Assembly: GCF_020711255.1 (NCBI RefSeq) | Contig: NZ_JAJFAW010000017.1 | Span: 58,889-122,888, forward strand | Length of the DNA stretch: 64,000 nt | Source: Hymenobacter plasmatis | GTDB taxonomy: Bacteria > Bacteroidota > Bacteroidia > Cytophagales > Hymenobacteraceae | Direction: 5' to 3' | Shown: positions 46,612 to 54,181 of the stretch, piece by piece | Numbering within the stretch: position 1 is the stretch's first letter | How the letters are laid out: every line of letters begins with the position of its first letter | The notes under the pieces: generated by a model | The model's database searches: none | Seen by the model: only the letters and a program-made list of their open reading frames with translations | Told to the model about the DNA's origin: nothing | Made by a program: the position numbers and the translations under genes

Positions 46612-47031
46612 ATGCTCAACCAAACGCACACGACAACTTGGCAAAACGTGGCCCGCGGGCTGCTGGGCTCCTTTATGGTAGTGGCCGGCACGGGGCACCT
46701 CACCTTTGCCCGGCAGGATTTTCAGGCCCAAGTGCCCGATTTTGTACCGCTGAACAAAGACACCGTGGTGCTGCTATCGGGGGTGGCCGAGATTGGGCTG
46801 GGGCTGGCGCTGCTGCTCGTAAAGCGGCGCCGGGTCGCAATGGGTCTGGGCCTAGCTGCGTTTTACGCGGCAGTGTTTCCCGGCAACGTGCACCAATACA
46901 CCCACCATATTTCCGCCTTTGGCCTCGACACCGATGCCAAGCGGTTGGGCCGCTTGTTTTTCCAGCCCGTACTGATGGGCTGGGCCCTGTGGTCTACCGG
47001 CGCCTTGCAGGCCCTGCAACGGAAAAAGTAA
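46612..47031 (+). CDS. DoxX-like membrane protein
   Basis: 139 residues with four hydrophobic helices. GTGHLTFARQDFQAQVPDF, LLSGVAEIGLGLALL and FYAAVFPGNVHQYTHH (parts) match DoxX/DoxD-like small membrane proteins with the NxHQ-type loop. Such proteins are loosely linked to redox or quinone functions, but roles are not settled. ATG start. It ends at a bidirectional terminator shared with the KGG gene. Confidence 0.75.
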   Translation: MLNQTHTTTWQNVARGLLGSFMVVAGTGHLTFARQDFQAQVPDFVPLNKDTVVLLSGVAEIGLGLALLLVKRRRVAMGLGLAAFYAAVFPGNVHQYTHHISAFGLDTDAKRLGRLFFQPVLMGWALWSTGALQALQRKK

Positions 47032-47128
47032 GCCCCTTGTGGTACGCCTTGTAGAGTAGAGCCGCTTGGACCACACTTATAAGCAGCGCTTAAAAACCAT
47101 CTTGTTTCCATAGCTACTTTCAAAACAC

Positions 47129-47161
47129 AAAAGCCCGGAACGTCAGACGTTCCGGGCTTTT
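47129..47161. terminator. Bidirectional intrinsic terminator
   Basis: AAAAGCCCGGAACGT (47129-47143) pairs perfectly with ACGTTCCGGGCTTTT (47147-47161) around CAG. It sits between the convergent DoxX-like gene and KGG-repeat gene, and works for both. Confidence 0.9.
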
Positions 47162-47217
47162 CCATGCTCGCAAGACCCCGCAGCAGTAGGCAGCAGTCCT
47201 AGCTAGCCGGCAGCATT

Positions 47218-48117
47218 CTACTGGCCATCGCCTTGGTCGGAGCCACGGCCGCCGTGGCTGGCGCGGCCGCCCATAGCTGCAATCTCGCGCTGGCGCTCGG
47301 GGTCCATGCCGGCGAAGCCCCGGCCGTTGCCCCGCTGCTCTTCCTCGCGGTCACGGACGCGGGTGCTGCCCCGCCGCTCATTCTCCCGGCCGCCGTGGCT
47401 GGCGCGGCCGCCCATGGCGGCGATTTCGCGCTGACGCTCGGGGTCCATGCTCGCGAAGCCGCGGCCGCCCCGCTGGTCTTCGTCGCGCTCGTCGTAGTCG
47501 CGGTTGCCGCCGCGGCTAGCCCGGCCGCCCATCGACGAAATCTCGCGTTGCCGGTCGCGGTCCATGCTGGCAAAACCGCGGCCACTACCGCGTTGGTCTT
47601 CGTCGCGCTCGTCGTAGTCCCGGTCGCGGTCCCGATTGTCGTTCTCGCGCTCGTCATAGTCGCGGTTACCGCCCTGACTAGCGCGGCCGCCCATGGCCGA
47701 GATTTCCCGCTGCCGGTCGCGGTCCATGCTGGCAAAACCGCGGCCACTGCCCCGCTGGTCTTCGTCGCGCTCGTCGTAGTCGCGGTTACCACCCTGGCTG
47801 GCCCGGCCGCCCATCGATGCAATCTCGCGTTGCCGCTCGGGGTCCATGCCGGCAAAGCCGCGCCCGACGCCGTGGGCACTCACGTAGCTGCGGTTGGCTT
47901 GCTTGCTTTGTGAACGGGCCTCCCTGGCATGGCCACGGGCCATCTGGGCGTGCATGGCGCTGCGCTCGGTGTTGCCTTCGTCGTAGCTGTCGGCGGCCGC
48001 ATGGTGATGGCGGGCCGCCTCGCTGTGGTGGCTGGCAGCTTGGCGGTGGCTGTGGCTGGCTAGGCCGCCTTTACGGCCAGCTTCCTCGTGTTGGCTGGAA
48101 TTTCCTCTGTTTGCCAT
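47218..48117 (-). CDS. KGG-motif repeat protein (stress-induced GsiB-like)
   Basis: 299 residues, very hydrophilic, with no signal peptide or membrane helix. The N-terminus has an AGRKGGLASHSHRQ motif and a His/Ala-rich stretch (about 21-65). Five copies of a 26-residue unit GRGFA[GS]MD.[ED]RQREI[AS].MGGRAS.GG follow at residues 85-110, 125-150, 179-204, 218-243 and 265-290, joined by Asp/Arg-rich linkers such as NRDYDERDEDQ. The GG[KR]AS core resembles the KGG repeats of GsiB and YciG-type general stress proteins. Low-complexity and likely disordered. ATG at 48117; a longer frame to 48174 is possible. Function in desiccation or stress is inferred. Confidence 0.85.
   Translation of the reverse strand: MANRGNSSQHEEAGRKGGLASHSHRQAASHHSEAARHHHAAADSYDEGNTERSAMHAQMARGHAREARSQSKQANRSYVSAHGVGRGFAGMDPERQREIASMGGRASQGGNRDYDERDEDQRGSGRGFASMDRDRQREISAMGGRASQGGNRDYDERENDNRDRDRDYDERDEDQRGSGRGFASMDRDRQREISSMGGRASRGGNRDYDERDEDQRGGRGFASMDPERQREIAAMGGRASHGGRENERRGSTRVRDREEEQRGNGRGFAGMDPERQREIAAMGGRASHGGRGSDQGDGQ
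47248..47865. repeat. Tandem coding repeats of the KGG gene
   Basis: Five copies of a 78-bp unit with 36- to 84-bp linkers between them. The DNA copies differ by scattered, partly synonymous changes, so they are not a recent expansion. Two of the linkers (encoding NRDYDERDEDQRGSG) are close to identical. They create large overlapping open frames on the other strand that are not genes. Confidence 0.85.
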
Positions 48118-48561
48118 AACGTTGAATAAATGAGAATGATAAATGGATGGGAATGACTCCATCAAGTTACGCATTGTTATTTAGGCAGTTATGGCCGAGG
48201 TCCTGCTAGCCTCAGCCCTTAGCAAGGAAAGCATAGCCCCGATTTAGGCATCGCATTTACAGAATCAGCGAGATAAAAGGCGATAACGCCGGGCTGTCCC
48301 ACCGCAATTTTTTTTTACTTTTTTACCGTACCGAGAACGGTTAGTCAACAGTAAAATCCGTTTTGAGAAGGCGCGCTTTTTAAGGTTAACGGGAGCCGGA
48401 GCTGTGCACAGGCTACTGCACAAACGGCACGCGGAGGCATTGGTGTCTACAGTAAGCAAAGGCTAACAGCCTCGTCAAGTAGCAGCCCTTGGCGCCTAAG
48501 CCGCTTCCAGTGCATAAGGCTATCTGTACAGTAAGACGAGAGCACCGGCACAAGTGCCCCG
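48118..48561. other. Intergenic region between the sigma-54 regulator and the KGG gene
   Basis: This 444-bp stretch has lower GC than its surroundings and a run of T at 48308-48316. It presumably holds the promoter of the KGG gene on the minus strand, but I found no good TTTG/TAnnTTTG pair. A small hairpin (ACCGT / ACGGT at 48325-48341) lacks a T-tract in either direction. A 64-codon frame at 48265-48459 has no protein-like features. Confidence 0.4.
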
Positions 48562-50691
48562 CTAGCTCTCCAGGCCCACCGTGCGCCGAATACCCAGTTT
48601 TTTCATGCGGGCTTCCAGTGTTTTGGGGTTGATATCGAGCAGCAAGGCCGCTCCTTGCGCCCCGCTCACCCGGCCGCCGGTGCGCTGCAGGGCCGCCAAA
48701 ATATGGTCTCGCTCCTGCTCGCGCAAGGTTTTGATAGGCGCGGAAGCCGGCGAGGCTCCAGCCACCGCCCCGGCCACCAGCGGCGCGGCGGCAAAGCCCG
48801 CAAACTCCAGAAACGGCCCCTGGCTGACGATGATGGCCTGCTCGAGCACGTGCTCCAGCTCGCGGATGTTGCCAGGCCAGCTATAGGCCTGCAGGGCGGC
48901 TAGGTCGGCGGGGCGCACCTGGCGCACGGGCTTGCCTAGGCGCTTGCTCAGTCGCTGTACGAAGTGGCGCAGCAGCGGCTCAATGTCTTCGCGCCGCTCG
49001 CGCAGCGGGGCCAGCTCAATGGGAAATACGTTGAGCCGGTAGTACAAATCGGCCCGGAAGCGACCGGCGGCTACTTCGTCGGCCAGCACGCGGTTGGTGG
49101 CCGCAATCACGCGGGCATCGGAGTGCAGCACCTTGGTGCCGCCCAGGCGCTCGAATTCCCGCTCCTGCAGCACACGCAGCAATTTGGCTTGCAGGTCGAG
49201 GGGCAGTTCGCCGATTTCGTCGAGGAAAATGCTGCCGCCGTTGGCCAGCTCAAATTTGCCGATGCGCCGCTCCACTGCGCCCGTGAAAGCGCCTTTCTCA
49301 TGGCCAAACAGCTCACTTTCGATGAGTTGGGCTGGCAGGGCCGCGCAGTTGAGCTTGATGAGGGCGCGGGCGTGCCGGGGCGAGGCGTTGTGCAGCTCGC
49401 GGGCCACCAGCTCCTTGCCGGTGCCGGTTTCGCCCGATATCAGCACCGTCGTATCCGTCGGGGCCACCTGGCCGATGCGCCGCAGGGTTTGCTGCAGGGC
49501 CGGCCCACTGCCGATGAACGCACCCGAGTCGGCTCCGAAGCGAGCCGAGGTGTTGATTTCGTCCACCAGGTAGGTCCGCTCCTGTTCTACCTGGGCCTTG
49601 AGCTGCTCAATCTGCTCGAAGGCGAAGAGGTTTTCGAGCGCCAGCCCAATCTGGGGCACTAGGGCCAGCACCGTGGCCAGGTCCTCGGGCTGGAACGCGT
49701 CGGGCTCGGCGGCCGACAGCGTGAGTACGGCCGCGCCGTCGGGCCGCTGCCAGATGGGCGCCACCAGCAGCGCGCGGGTGTGATAGTGCTCGTACACGTA
49801 GCGCAGGCGCGGGTAGCGCACGGCCAGGGCCTTAAACTCGGGGCCGGAGTACACGGCCGCGGCCTGCAACAAGTCGGTGCTTTGCCGGTAGATGCTTTCA
49901 CTATCGCGCAGGCCTTCGTCCTGGTCACGGTCGGGGTCGCGGGCTTCGAGCGGAGCGCCGGGCGCCGGGCGCGAGAACTCGGCAAAGGCCTGAAATACCT
50001 CGCCTTGCTCGGCCCGCTGCACCCGAATGCCGAAGTACTCGAACGGCACCACACGGCTCAATTCCTCGGCCACGGCCCGAAACAAGGGCTCGCGCTGCTT
50101 GATGCTGAGCAGGGCATTGTTGATGTTGAGCTGCAGGGTGCGCTGCTGCTCGCGGCGGGCCACTTCCTCAAACGCCAGCGTGTTGGCCACGGCCACGGCG
50201 ATGAGCGAGCCGATTTTTTCCAGTAGCTTTTCGTCGGCCGGCGTGAGGTTGGGTGCCCGGCGCGAGGCCAGCGTGAGAAAGCCCGTGAGGTGGCCCCCGA
50301 TGCGCAGCGGCACGGCTGTGAGCTGCCCAATATCCTGCTGCCGCATCCGCGCAAACGGCTCGTAGTCGGGGTAGGCGCCCATGTAGTCTTGCAGCGTGAG
50401 TTGCCGCACGCGGGGGTCGGCCACCAGTTGCTCGATGGGGGAATTGGCAATGGGCGTGAAATTGGCCATGCTGCCCGGCACGGCGGGCTGCGGGTCCTCG
50501 GCCCCGTAGTAGTCGCGCAGAAACAGGCGCTTGGTCTTCAGCTCGGCGTCGAACACGTTGATGCCGATGAGGTCGAAAGGGAAAATCAGCCGCAACTTGG
50601 TGGTGACCACCTTGAACAACGAGTCCTTATCGCGCATGGTCGCGATGGCTTCGTTGAGGTTTAGCAGCAGCGATTCGTCTTGGTCGGGCAT
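48562..50691 (-). CDS. Sigma-54-dependent transcriptional activator, GAF-GAF-AAA-Fis
   Basis: 709 residues. Two GAF sensor domains occupy about 10-170 and 185-375. The AAA+ domain has Walker A GETGTGKE (Lys426), the sigma-54 contact loop GAFTGA (467-472) and an arginine-finger region. A Fis-type helix-turn-helix ends the protein (about 660-705; GAALLLDINPKTLEARMKKL). It resembles FhlA-type activators with two GAF domains, so the signal is likely a small ligand rather than phosphorylation. ATG start at 50691. It is divergent from the TolC/EmrAB operon, and the gap between them holds two palindromes and a sigma-54-like promoter. A TAAATTTG -7 box for its own gene lies between the palindromes. 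Confidence 0.92.
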   Translation of the reverse strand: MPDQDESLLLNLNEAIATMRDKDSLFKVVTTKLRLIFPFDLIGINVFDAELKTKRLFLRDYYGAEDPQPAVPGSMANFTPIANSPIEQLVADPRVRQLTLQDYMGAYPDYEPFARMRQQDIGQLTAVPLRIGGHLTGFLTLASRRAPNLTPADEKLLEKIGSLIAVAVANTLAFEEVARREQQRTLQLNINNALLSIKQREPLFRAVAEELSRVVPFEYFGIRVQRAEQGEVFQAFAEFSRPAPGAPLEARDPDRDQDEGLRDSESIYRQSTDLLQAAAVYSGPEFKALAVRYPRLRYVYEHYHTRALLVAPIWQRPDGAAVLTLSAAEPDAFQPEDLATVLALVPQIGLALENLFAFEQIEQLKAQVEQERTYLVDEINTSARFGADSGAFIGSGPALQQTLRRIGQVAPTDTTVLISGETGTGKELVARELHNASPRHARALIKLNCAALPAQLIESELFGHEKGAFTGAVERRIGKFELANGGSIFLDEIGELPLDLQAKLLRVLQEREFERLGGTKVLHSDARVIAATNRVLADEVAAGRFRADLYYRLNVFPIELAPLRERREDIEPLLRHFVQRLSKRLGKPVRQVRPADLAALQAYSWPGNIRELEHVLEQAIIVSQGPFLEFAGFAAAPLVAGAVAGASPASAPIKTLREQERDHILAALQRTGGRVSGAQGAALLLDINPKTLEARMKKLGIRRTVGLES

Positions 50692-50741
50692 GGGTATGAG
50701 CAGGGAGCTTGCTTGGCTAAAGCACTTGTGAATACCTCATT

Positions 50742-50759
50742 TTCCTGAAATAACAGGAA
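50742..50759. promoter_or_regulatory. Predicted activator-binding palindrome 1
   Basis: TTCCTGAAATAACAGGAA is an 18-bp site with 6-bp perfect arms (TTCCTG/CAGGAA) and 6-nt spacer. A second, near-identical site begins 32 bp downstream, about three helical turns, at 50774. It lies just downstream of the activator gene's own -7 box (50760-50767) on the minus strand, so binding could also repress that gene. Assignment to the divergent activator is inferred. Confidence 0.72.
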
Positions 50760-50767
50760 CAAATTTA
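50760..50767 (-). promoter_or_regulatory. -7 box of the sigma-54 activator gene
   Basis: The reverse strand reads TAAATTTG, an exact TAnnTTTG match, about 69 nt before the ATG at 50691. It is wedged between the two 18-bp palindromes. No good -33 TTTG is seen; the matching place is inside palindrome 2. That layout suggests autoregulation. Confidence 0.55.
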
Positions 50768-50773
50768 CAGTAA

Positions 50774-50791
50774 TTCCTAATATTTCAGGAA
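50774..50791. promoter_or_regulatory. Predicted activator-binding palindrome 2
   Basis: TTCCTAATATTTCAGGAA shares the ends TTCCT and CAGGAA with palindrome 1, and fits the consensus TTCCTRAWATWWCAGGAA with few differences. Its end is 109 bp upstream of the sigma-54-like promoter, a usual distance for enhancer sites of such activators. Confidence 0.72.
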
Positions 50792-50899
50792 GACAGCCTT
50801 GTAGCCGCATTGTTTACCCGGAAGCAGATAAAACCGCAAGCGATTCATTATTATTAATTTACAGACTTATTAAAGCTCAAACACCTCATCAATACCCAT

Positions 50900-50915
50900 T
50901 GGCACAGCATTAGGT
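50900..50915 (+). promoter_or_regulatory. Sigma-54-like -24/-12 promoter of the efflux operon
   Basis: TGGCACAGCATTAGGT matches the sigma-54 consensus TGGCACGN4TTGCW at the -24 block exactly (TGGCAC) with correct 10-nt spacing to the -12 element. The -12 GC is replaced by GG. Transcription would begin near 50926, 23 nt before the ATG of the TolC gene. An activator of the right class is divergently encoded. Confidence 0.65.
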
Positions 50916-50948
50916 AAGGGGGGCAGCGATACACACCTGCACTTTCTT

Positions 50949-52283
50949 ATGTCTTCTCCTTTTTCATCACCAGCAGCCGTTGTCTTTGCGCTGGCTTTGC
51001 TGAGCGCTGGCTCGGCCGCTGCGCAGACTGCCCCGGCCGCCGATGTCATTTCTGATTCGCTGACGCTGGACGGCACCCTCCGCTCCGTGCTCGAAGCCAA
51101 TCCGGGCGTGACCTCGCTCACCGAGCTGGCCAACGCGGCCAGCGGCCGCCTGGCCCAGACGCGCACCGGTTTCTTGCCCCAGATTACCGGCACCGCCACT
51201 TACACCCGCATCGACCCCGTAGTGAAGCTGCCCTTTGGCGGCGAAACGCTGCAGCTGGCGCCTAACAATAACTACGACGCCCACATCACGGCCCAGTACC
51301 TGCTGCTCGACTTTGGCAAAAGCGCCGCGACGGTAAAGGTGGCCGAGTCGCAGGTGCAAACCGCGCAGGACAACGTGAACGTGGCCCGGCGCGACCTGGC
51401 TTTCAACGCCGCGCAGGTGTACTACAACATCCTGTTTATGCGTGAGAGCATTAAGGTGCAGGATGCCCAGATTGCTTCGCTGCAGGCCCACCGCAACGAG
51501 ATGGAGAAGCGGGTGCAGGGCGGCGTGAGCACGCGCTTCGACGTGACCACGACCGACGTGCGCATCACGCAGGCCCAAAACACGAAAATTGACCTGCAAA
51601 ACCAGCTCCGCAACCAGCAGGTGCAGCTGGCGCGCTTGCTGCACAAGCCCACGCAGGCCGACATTCCGGTGAAGGGCCGCCTGGCCTTTCAGCCCCAGTC
51701 GGTGAATGTGGATGCCGAATTGACCAAGGCGTACGAGAACCGGCCGGAAATCAAGCTGGCCCGCGATGCTGAGAATACCGCCACCCTGCAGCAGCGCCTC
51801 GTAGAGCGCAGCAACATGCCCAGCCTGGGCATAGGGGCGCAGGTAGGTGCCAAAAACGGCTACCTGCCCGAGCTCAACCAAATCAAACCCAACACGGTGG
51901 GCGTGGTGCAGCTGTCAGTTCCTATCTACGACGGCAATAAGAACAAGAACCAGCGCGTGGAGGCCCTCGCCAACGCCCGCAGCGCAGTGGCCCGCACGCA
52001 GGACACGCAGGAGCAAATCCGCGCCGATGTGCGCCAAGCGGCCAACAACATGGAATTCAGCCAAGCCCGCTACGACAACGCCGAGCGGCAAATAGCGCAA
52101 GCCACCGACGCTCTCACCCGCGCCCGGGCCCGCTACCGCTACGATGTAGGCACCAACCTCGACGTACTCGACGCTGAAACCCAGCTGGCCCAGGCCCGCC
52201 TCGCCCGCGCCCAGGCCATTTACAACTACACCCTCGGTCAGTTCCAGCTCAAGCGCGCCACCGGCGAGCAGATTTGGCAATAA
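50949..52283 (+). CDS. TolC-family outer-membrane efflux protein
   Basis: 444 residues. A signal peptide ends near LLSAGSAAAQ. Two OEP repeats (about 40-235 and 245-440) contain the long helical hairpins (VQTAQDNVNVARRDLAFNAAQVYYNIL region; QEQIRADVRQAANNMEFSQA region). GVSTRFDVTTTDVR and VGTNLDVLDAETQLAQAR are the repeated TolC turns. It should form the trimeric exit duct for the EmrAB pump downstream. First gene after the sigma-54-like promoter. A palindrome (52308-52399) separates it from the Usp gene. ATG start. Confidence 0.93.
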   Translation: MSSPFSSPAAVVFALALLSAGSAAAQTAPAADVISDSLTLDGTLRSVLEANPGVTSLTELANAASGRLAQTRTGFLPQITGTATYTRIDPVVKLPFGGETLQLAPNNNYDAHITAQYLLLDFGKSAATVKVAESQVQTAQDNVNVARRDLAFNAAQVYYNILFMRESIKVQDAQIASLQAHRNEMEKRVQGGVSTRFDVTTTDVRITQAQNTKIDLQNQLRNQQVQLARLLHKPTQADIPVKGRLAFQPQSVNVDAELTKAYENRPEIKLARDAENTATLQQRLVERSNMPSLGIGAQVGAKNGYLPELNQIKPNTVGVVQLSVPIYDGNKNKNQRVEALANARSAVARTQDTQEQIRADVRQAANNMEFSQARYDNAERQIAQATDALTRARARYRYDVGTNLDVLDAETQLAQARLARAQAIYNYTLGQFQLKRATGEQIWQ

Positions 52284-52307
52284 ACGCTGAATTGAGCTAA
52301 AAAACCC

Positions 52308-52399
52308 GTCATGCTGAGCTTGTCGAAGCATCTCGCCCGCTTCGTTGAGCAAAGTTGATTACTGCTGCACGCGAGATGCTTCGACAAGCTCAGCATGAC
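52308..52399. repeat. Perfect 29-bp inverted repeat, GTCATGCTGAGC type
   Basis: The arms at 52308-52336 (GTCATGCTGAGCTTGTCG, then AAGCATCTCGC) and 52371-52399 are exact reverse complements with a 34-nt loop. It lies inside the efflux operon, between the TolC and Usp genes. Confidence 0.9.
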
Positions 52400-52434
52400 A
52401 TCCTCCCCGATTACATCCAATACCCCACCCAGCA

Positions 52435-52884
52435 ATGAACCTCTCCACCATCCTTTGTCCGCTCGATTTCTCGGCTGCGTCGTCGGGGCTGGTGGCGTAT
52501 GCAGCGGCCTTGGCCGTGGCTACCGGGGCCGAGCTGCGGCTGCTGCACGTGTGCGAGCCGCAGGAAGACCTGGCGGGCCGGTTGCCTGGCGCCCCGGCTT
52601 CGGCCAGCCCCGTGCCCTGCATTGAGCGGCTGACGGGCTTTCGGGCCGATGCCGAGCAGGCCGGCGCGGCCCACGTGCACACCGGCATTGTGCAGGGCGA
52701 AGCCGCCTCCGAAATTATAGCCGAAGCCAGCCGGCAGAAAGCCGACTTAATTGTTATCGGAGCGCACGGCCAAACGGGCCTGACGCGCTTCCTGATGGGT
52801 AGCACCGCCGAAATCGTGCTGCGCACCGCCCCGTGCGCCACCCTGCTGGTGCGCGCCTCTCACCAACCAGAAAACGGGAAATAA
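52435..52884 (+). CDS. Universal stress protein, UspA family
   Basis: 149 residues forming a single Usp domain. LCPLDFSAAS at the start and GAHGQTGLTRFLMGSTAEIVLR (part) with the ATP-binding G-x2-G-x9-G(S/T) motif place it in the ATP-binding branch. VIGAHG is well conserved. ATG start. It sits between the TolC and EmrA-like genes, so it should be cotranscribed with the pump. A role in tuning the pump or its activator is possible but not shown. Confidence 0.9.
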   Translation: MNLSTILCPLDFSAASSGLVAYAAALAVATGAELRLLHVCEPQEDLAGRLPGAPASASPVPCIERLTGFRADAEQAGAAHVHTGIVQGEAASEIIAEASRQKADLIVIGAHGQTGLTRFLMGSTAEIVLRTAPCATLLVRASHQPENGK

Positions 52885-52952
52885 GGGCCTGCTGCCCGCC
52901 CGCGCTTCTGCCTCCCCTTTTCCTTCAACACCGACACCTGATACTTACCAAG

Positions 52953-54068
52953 ATGGCCCAGACTGAAATTACTCCCGCTGTGCAAAACGACCCCGCTCCG
53001 TACCCCAACGCGACCACTACCGACACCGGCGTGCCCATGGAGGAGCCCAAGCGGCGCAACCCGCTTATTATGATTGTGCTGGCGCTGATACTGCTGGGCG
53101 GCGCCTACTACGGCTGGACCCGCTACCAGTACGCCAAAGCCCACGAAAGCACCGACGACGCCCAGGTAGAAGGCGACGTGTACCCGATTCTGCCCCGCGT
53201 GGGCGGGCCGGTGCTCGAGGTGAAGGTGGAAGACAACCAACCCGTGAAAAAAGGCGACGTGCTGGTGACCCTGGACGCTGCCGACTACCAACAGCGCGTG
53301 AACGCCGCTGAAGCGGCCTTGGCAGCTGCTCGGGCACAGGTGGCCGCCGCTCGTGCCGGCGTGGCTACGGCTAGCGCCAACGTGCGCTCCGCCCAAACCA
53401 GCATCGGCGTAAGCGAGGCCAACCAGGCCAAGCTGCAGAAGGACCTCAAGCGCAGCACCTTTCTGCGCAAGCAGGATATCATTCCGCAGAGCGAGTACGA
53501 TGCCGTGCAAGCCAACCTGCGCGCCACCAGCGCCCAGCGCGCCACCGCTTCCGAGCAGGTGGGCGTGGCCCGCCAGCAAGTAGCGGCGGCCCAGCAGCAG
53601 ATTGCCGTGGCGCAGGCCGTGGTGAAGCAGCGCCAAGCCGACCTCGACAACGCCAAGCTGCAGCTGAGCTACACCACCATCGTGGCCCCTGGCAACGGTA
53701 TTGTGAGCAAGAAAAATGTGCAACCCGGCCAGGTAGTATCCCCCGGCCAGCAGCTCATGGGCTTGGTAGCCAGCGAGAAAACCTGGGTTATCGCCAACTT
53801 CAAGGAAACCCAGCTGGAAGACATGAAAGTGGGCCAGCCCGTGAAACTTGAAGTAGATGCTTACCCTCACGAGGAGTTCCAGGGCCACGTCGAGTCGCTG
53901 TCGGCCGCTACCGGTGCCCGCTTTGCGCTGCTGCCCCCCGACAACGCCAGCGGCAACTTCGTGAAAGTAACCCAGCGCGTGCCCGTGAAAATTGCCATCG
54001 ACAAAGTGGACCCCCAGCACCCGCTGCGCGCCGGCATGAGCGTAAATGCCACCGTGCAGGTGAAGTAA
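52953..54068 (+). CDS. emrA: HlyD/EmrA-family membrane fusion protein
   Basis: 371 residues from the ATG at 52953. A cytoplasmic N-terminus (1-38) is followed by one transmembrane helix (NPLIMIVLALILLGGAYYG), a biotinyl-like half (STDDAQVEGDVYPILPRVGG), a long Ala/Gln-rich helical hairpin (about 110-235; AAEAALAAARAQVAAA and the returning strand) and the beta-barrel part. DAQVEGDV is a signature of the EmrA subgroup. It links the inner-membrane pump (next gene) to TolC. An open frame from 52833 overlaps the usp gene and was not used. Confidence 0.92.
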   Translation: MAQTEITPAVQNDPAPYPNATTTDTGVPMEEPKRRNPLIMIVLALILLGGAYYGWTRYQYAKAHESTDDAQVEGDVYPILPRVGGPVLEVKVEDNQPVKKGDVLVTLDAADYQQRVNAAEAALAAARAQVAAARAGVATASANVRSAQTSIGVSEANQAKLQKDLKRSTFLRKQDIIPQSEYDAVQANLRATSAQRATASEQVGVARQQVAAAQQQIAVAQAVVKQRQADLDNAKLQLSYTTIVAPGNGIVSKKNVQPGQVVSPGQQLMGLVASEKTWVIANFKETQLEDMKVGQPVKLEVDAYPHEEFQGHVESLSAATGARFALLPPDNASGNFVKVTQRVPVKIAIDKVDPQHPLRAGMSVNATVQVK

Positions 54069-54072
54069 ACAG

Positions 54073-54163
54073 GCTTCCTGTCCTGCTGACGAAGGAAGCA
54101 TCTTCTCACGCCGGATTCGTTCAGCGGCGATAAGATGCTTCCTCCGCCAGCAGGACAGGAAAG
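54073..54163. repeat. Variant palindromic element inside the efflux operon
   Basis: GCTTCCTGTCCTGCTGACG (from 54073) with AAGGAAGCATCTT pairs imperfectly with AAGATGCTTCCTCCGCCAGC and AGGACAGGAAAGC (to 54163). It keeps the GAAGCATCTT core of the GTCATGCTGAGC family but has different outer ends. Located between the EmrA- and EmrB-like genes. Confidence 0.7.
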
Positions 54164-54181
54164 CTATAATGATAGAAAAGA

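Noticed and set aside
47248..47865. Regularly spaced repeats as a possible CRISPR array
   Set aside because: Units are 78 bp, unequal in spacing and in frame with a protein-coding gene; the spacers also code for repeated Asp/Arg linkers.
47233..47913. Plus-strand frame of 226 codons with repeats, looking like an Ala/Val-rich membrane protein
   Set aside because: Mirror of the KGG repeats on the opposite strand. The repeat logic (GGRAS units) makes sense only on the minus strand.
48325..48341. Hairpin ACCGT/ACGGT as a terminator
   Set aside because: 5-bp stem only, and T-runs are on the wrong side for either strand.
48265..48459. 64-codon minus-strand frame
   Set aside because: No protein-like features, no neighbour in operon, AT-rich spacer.
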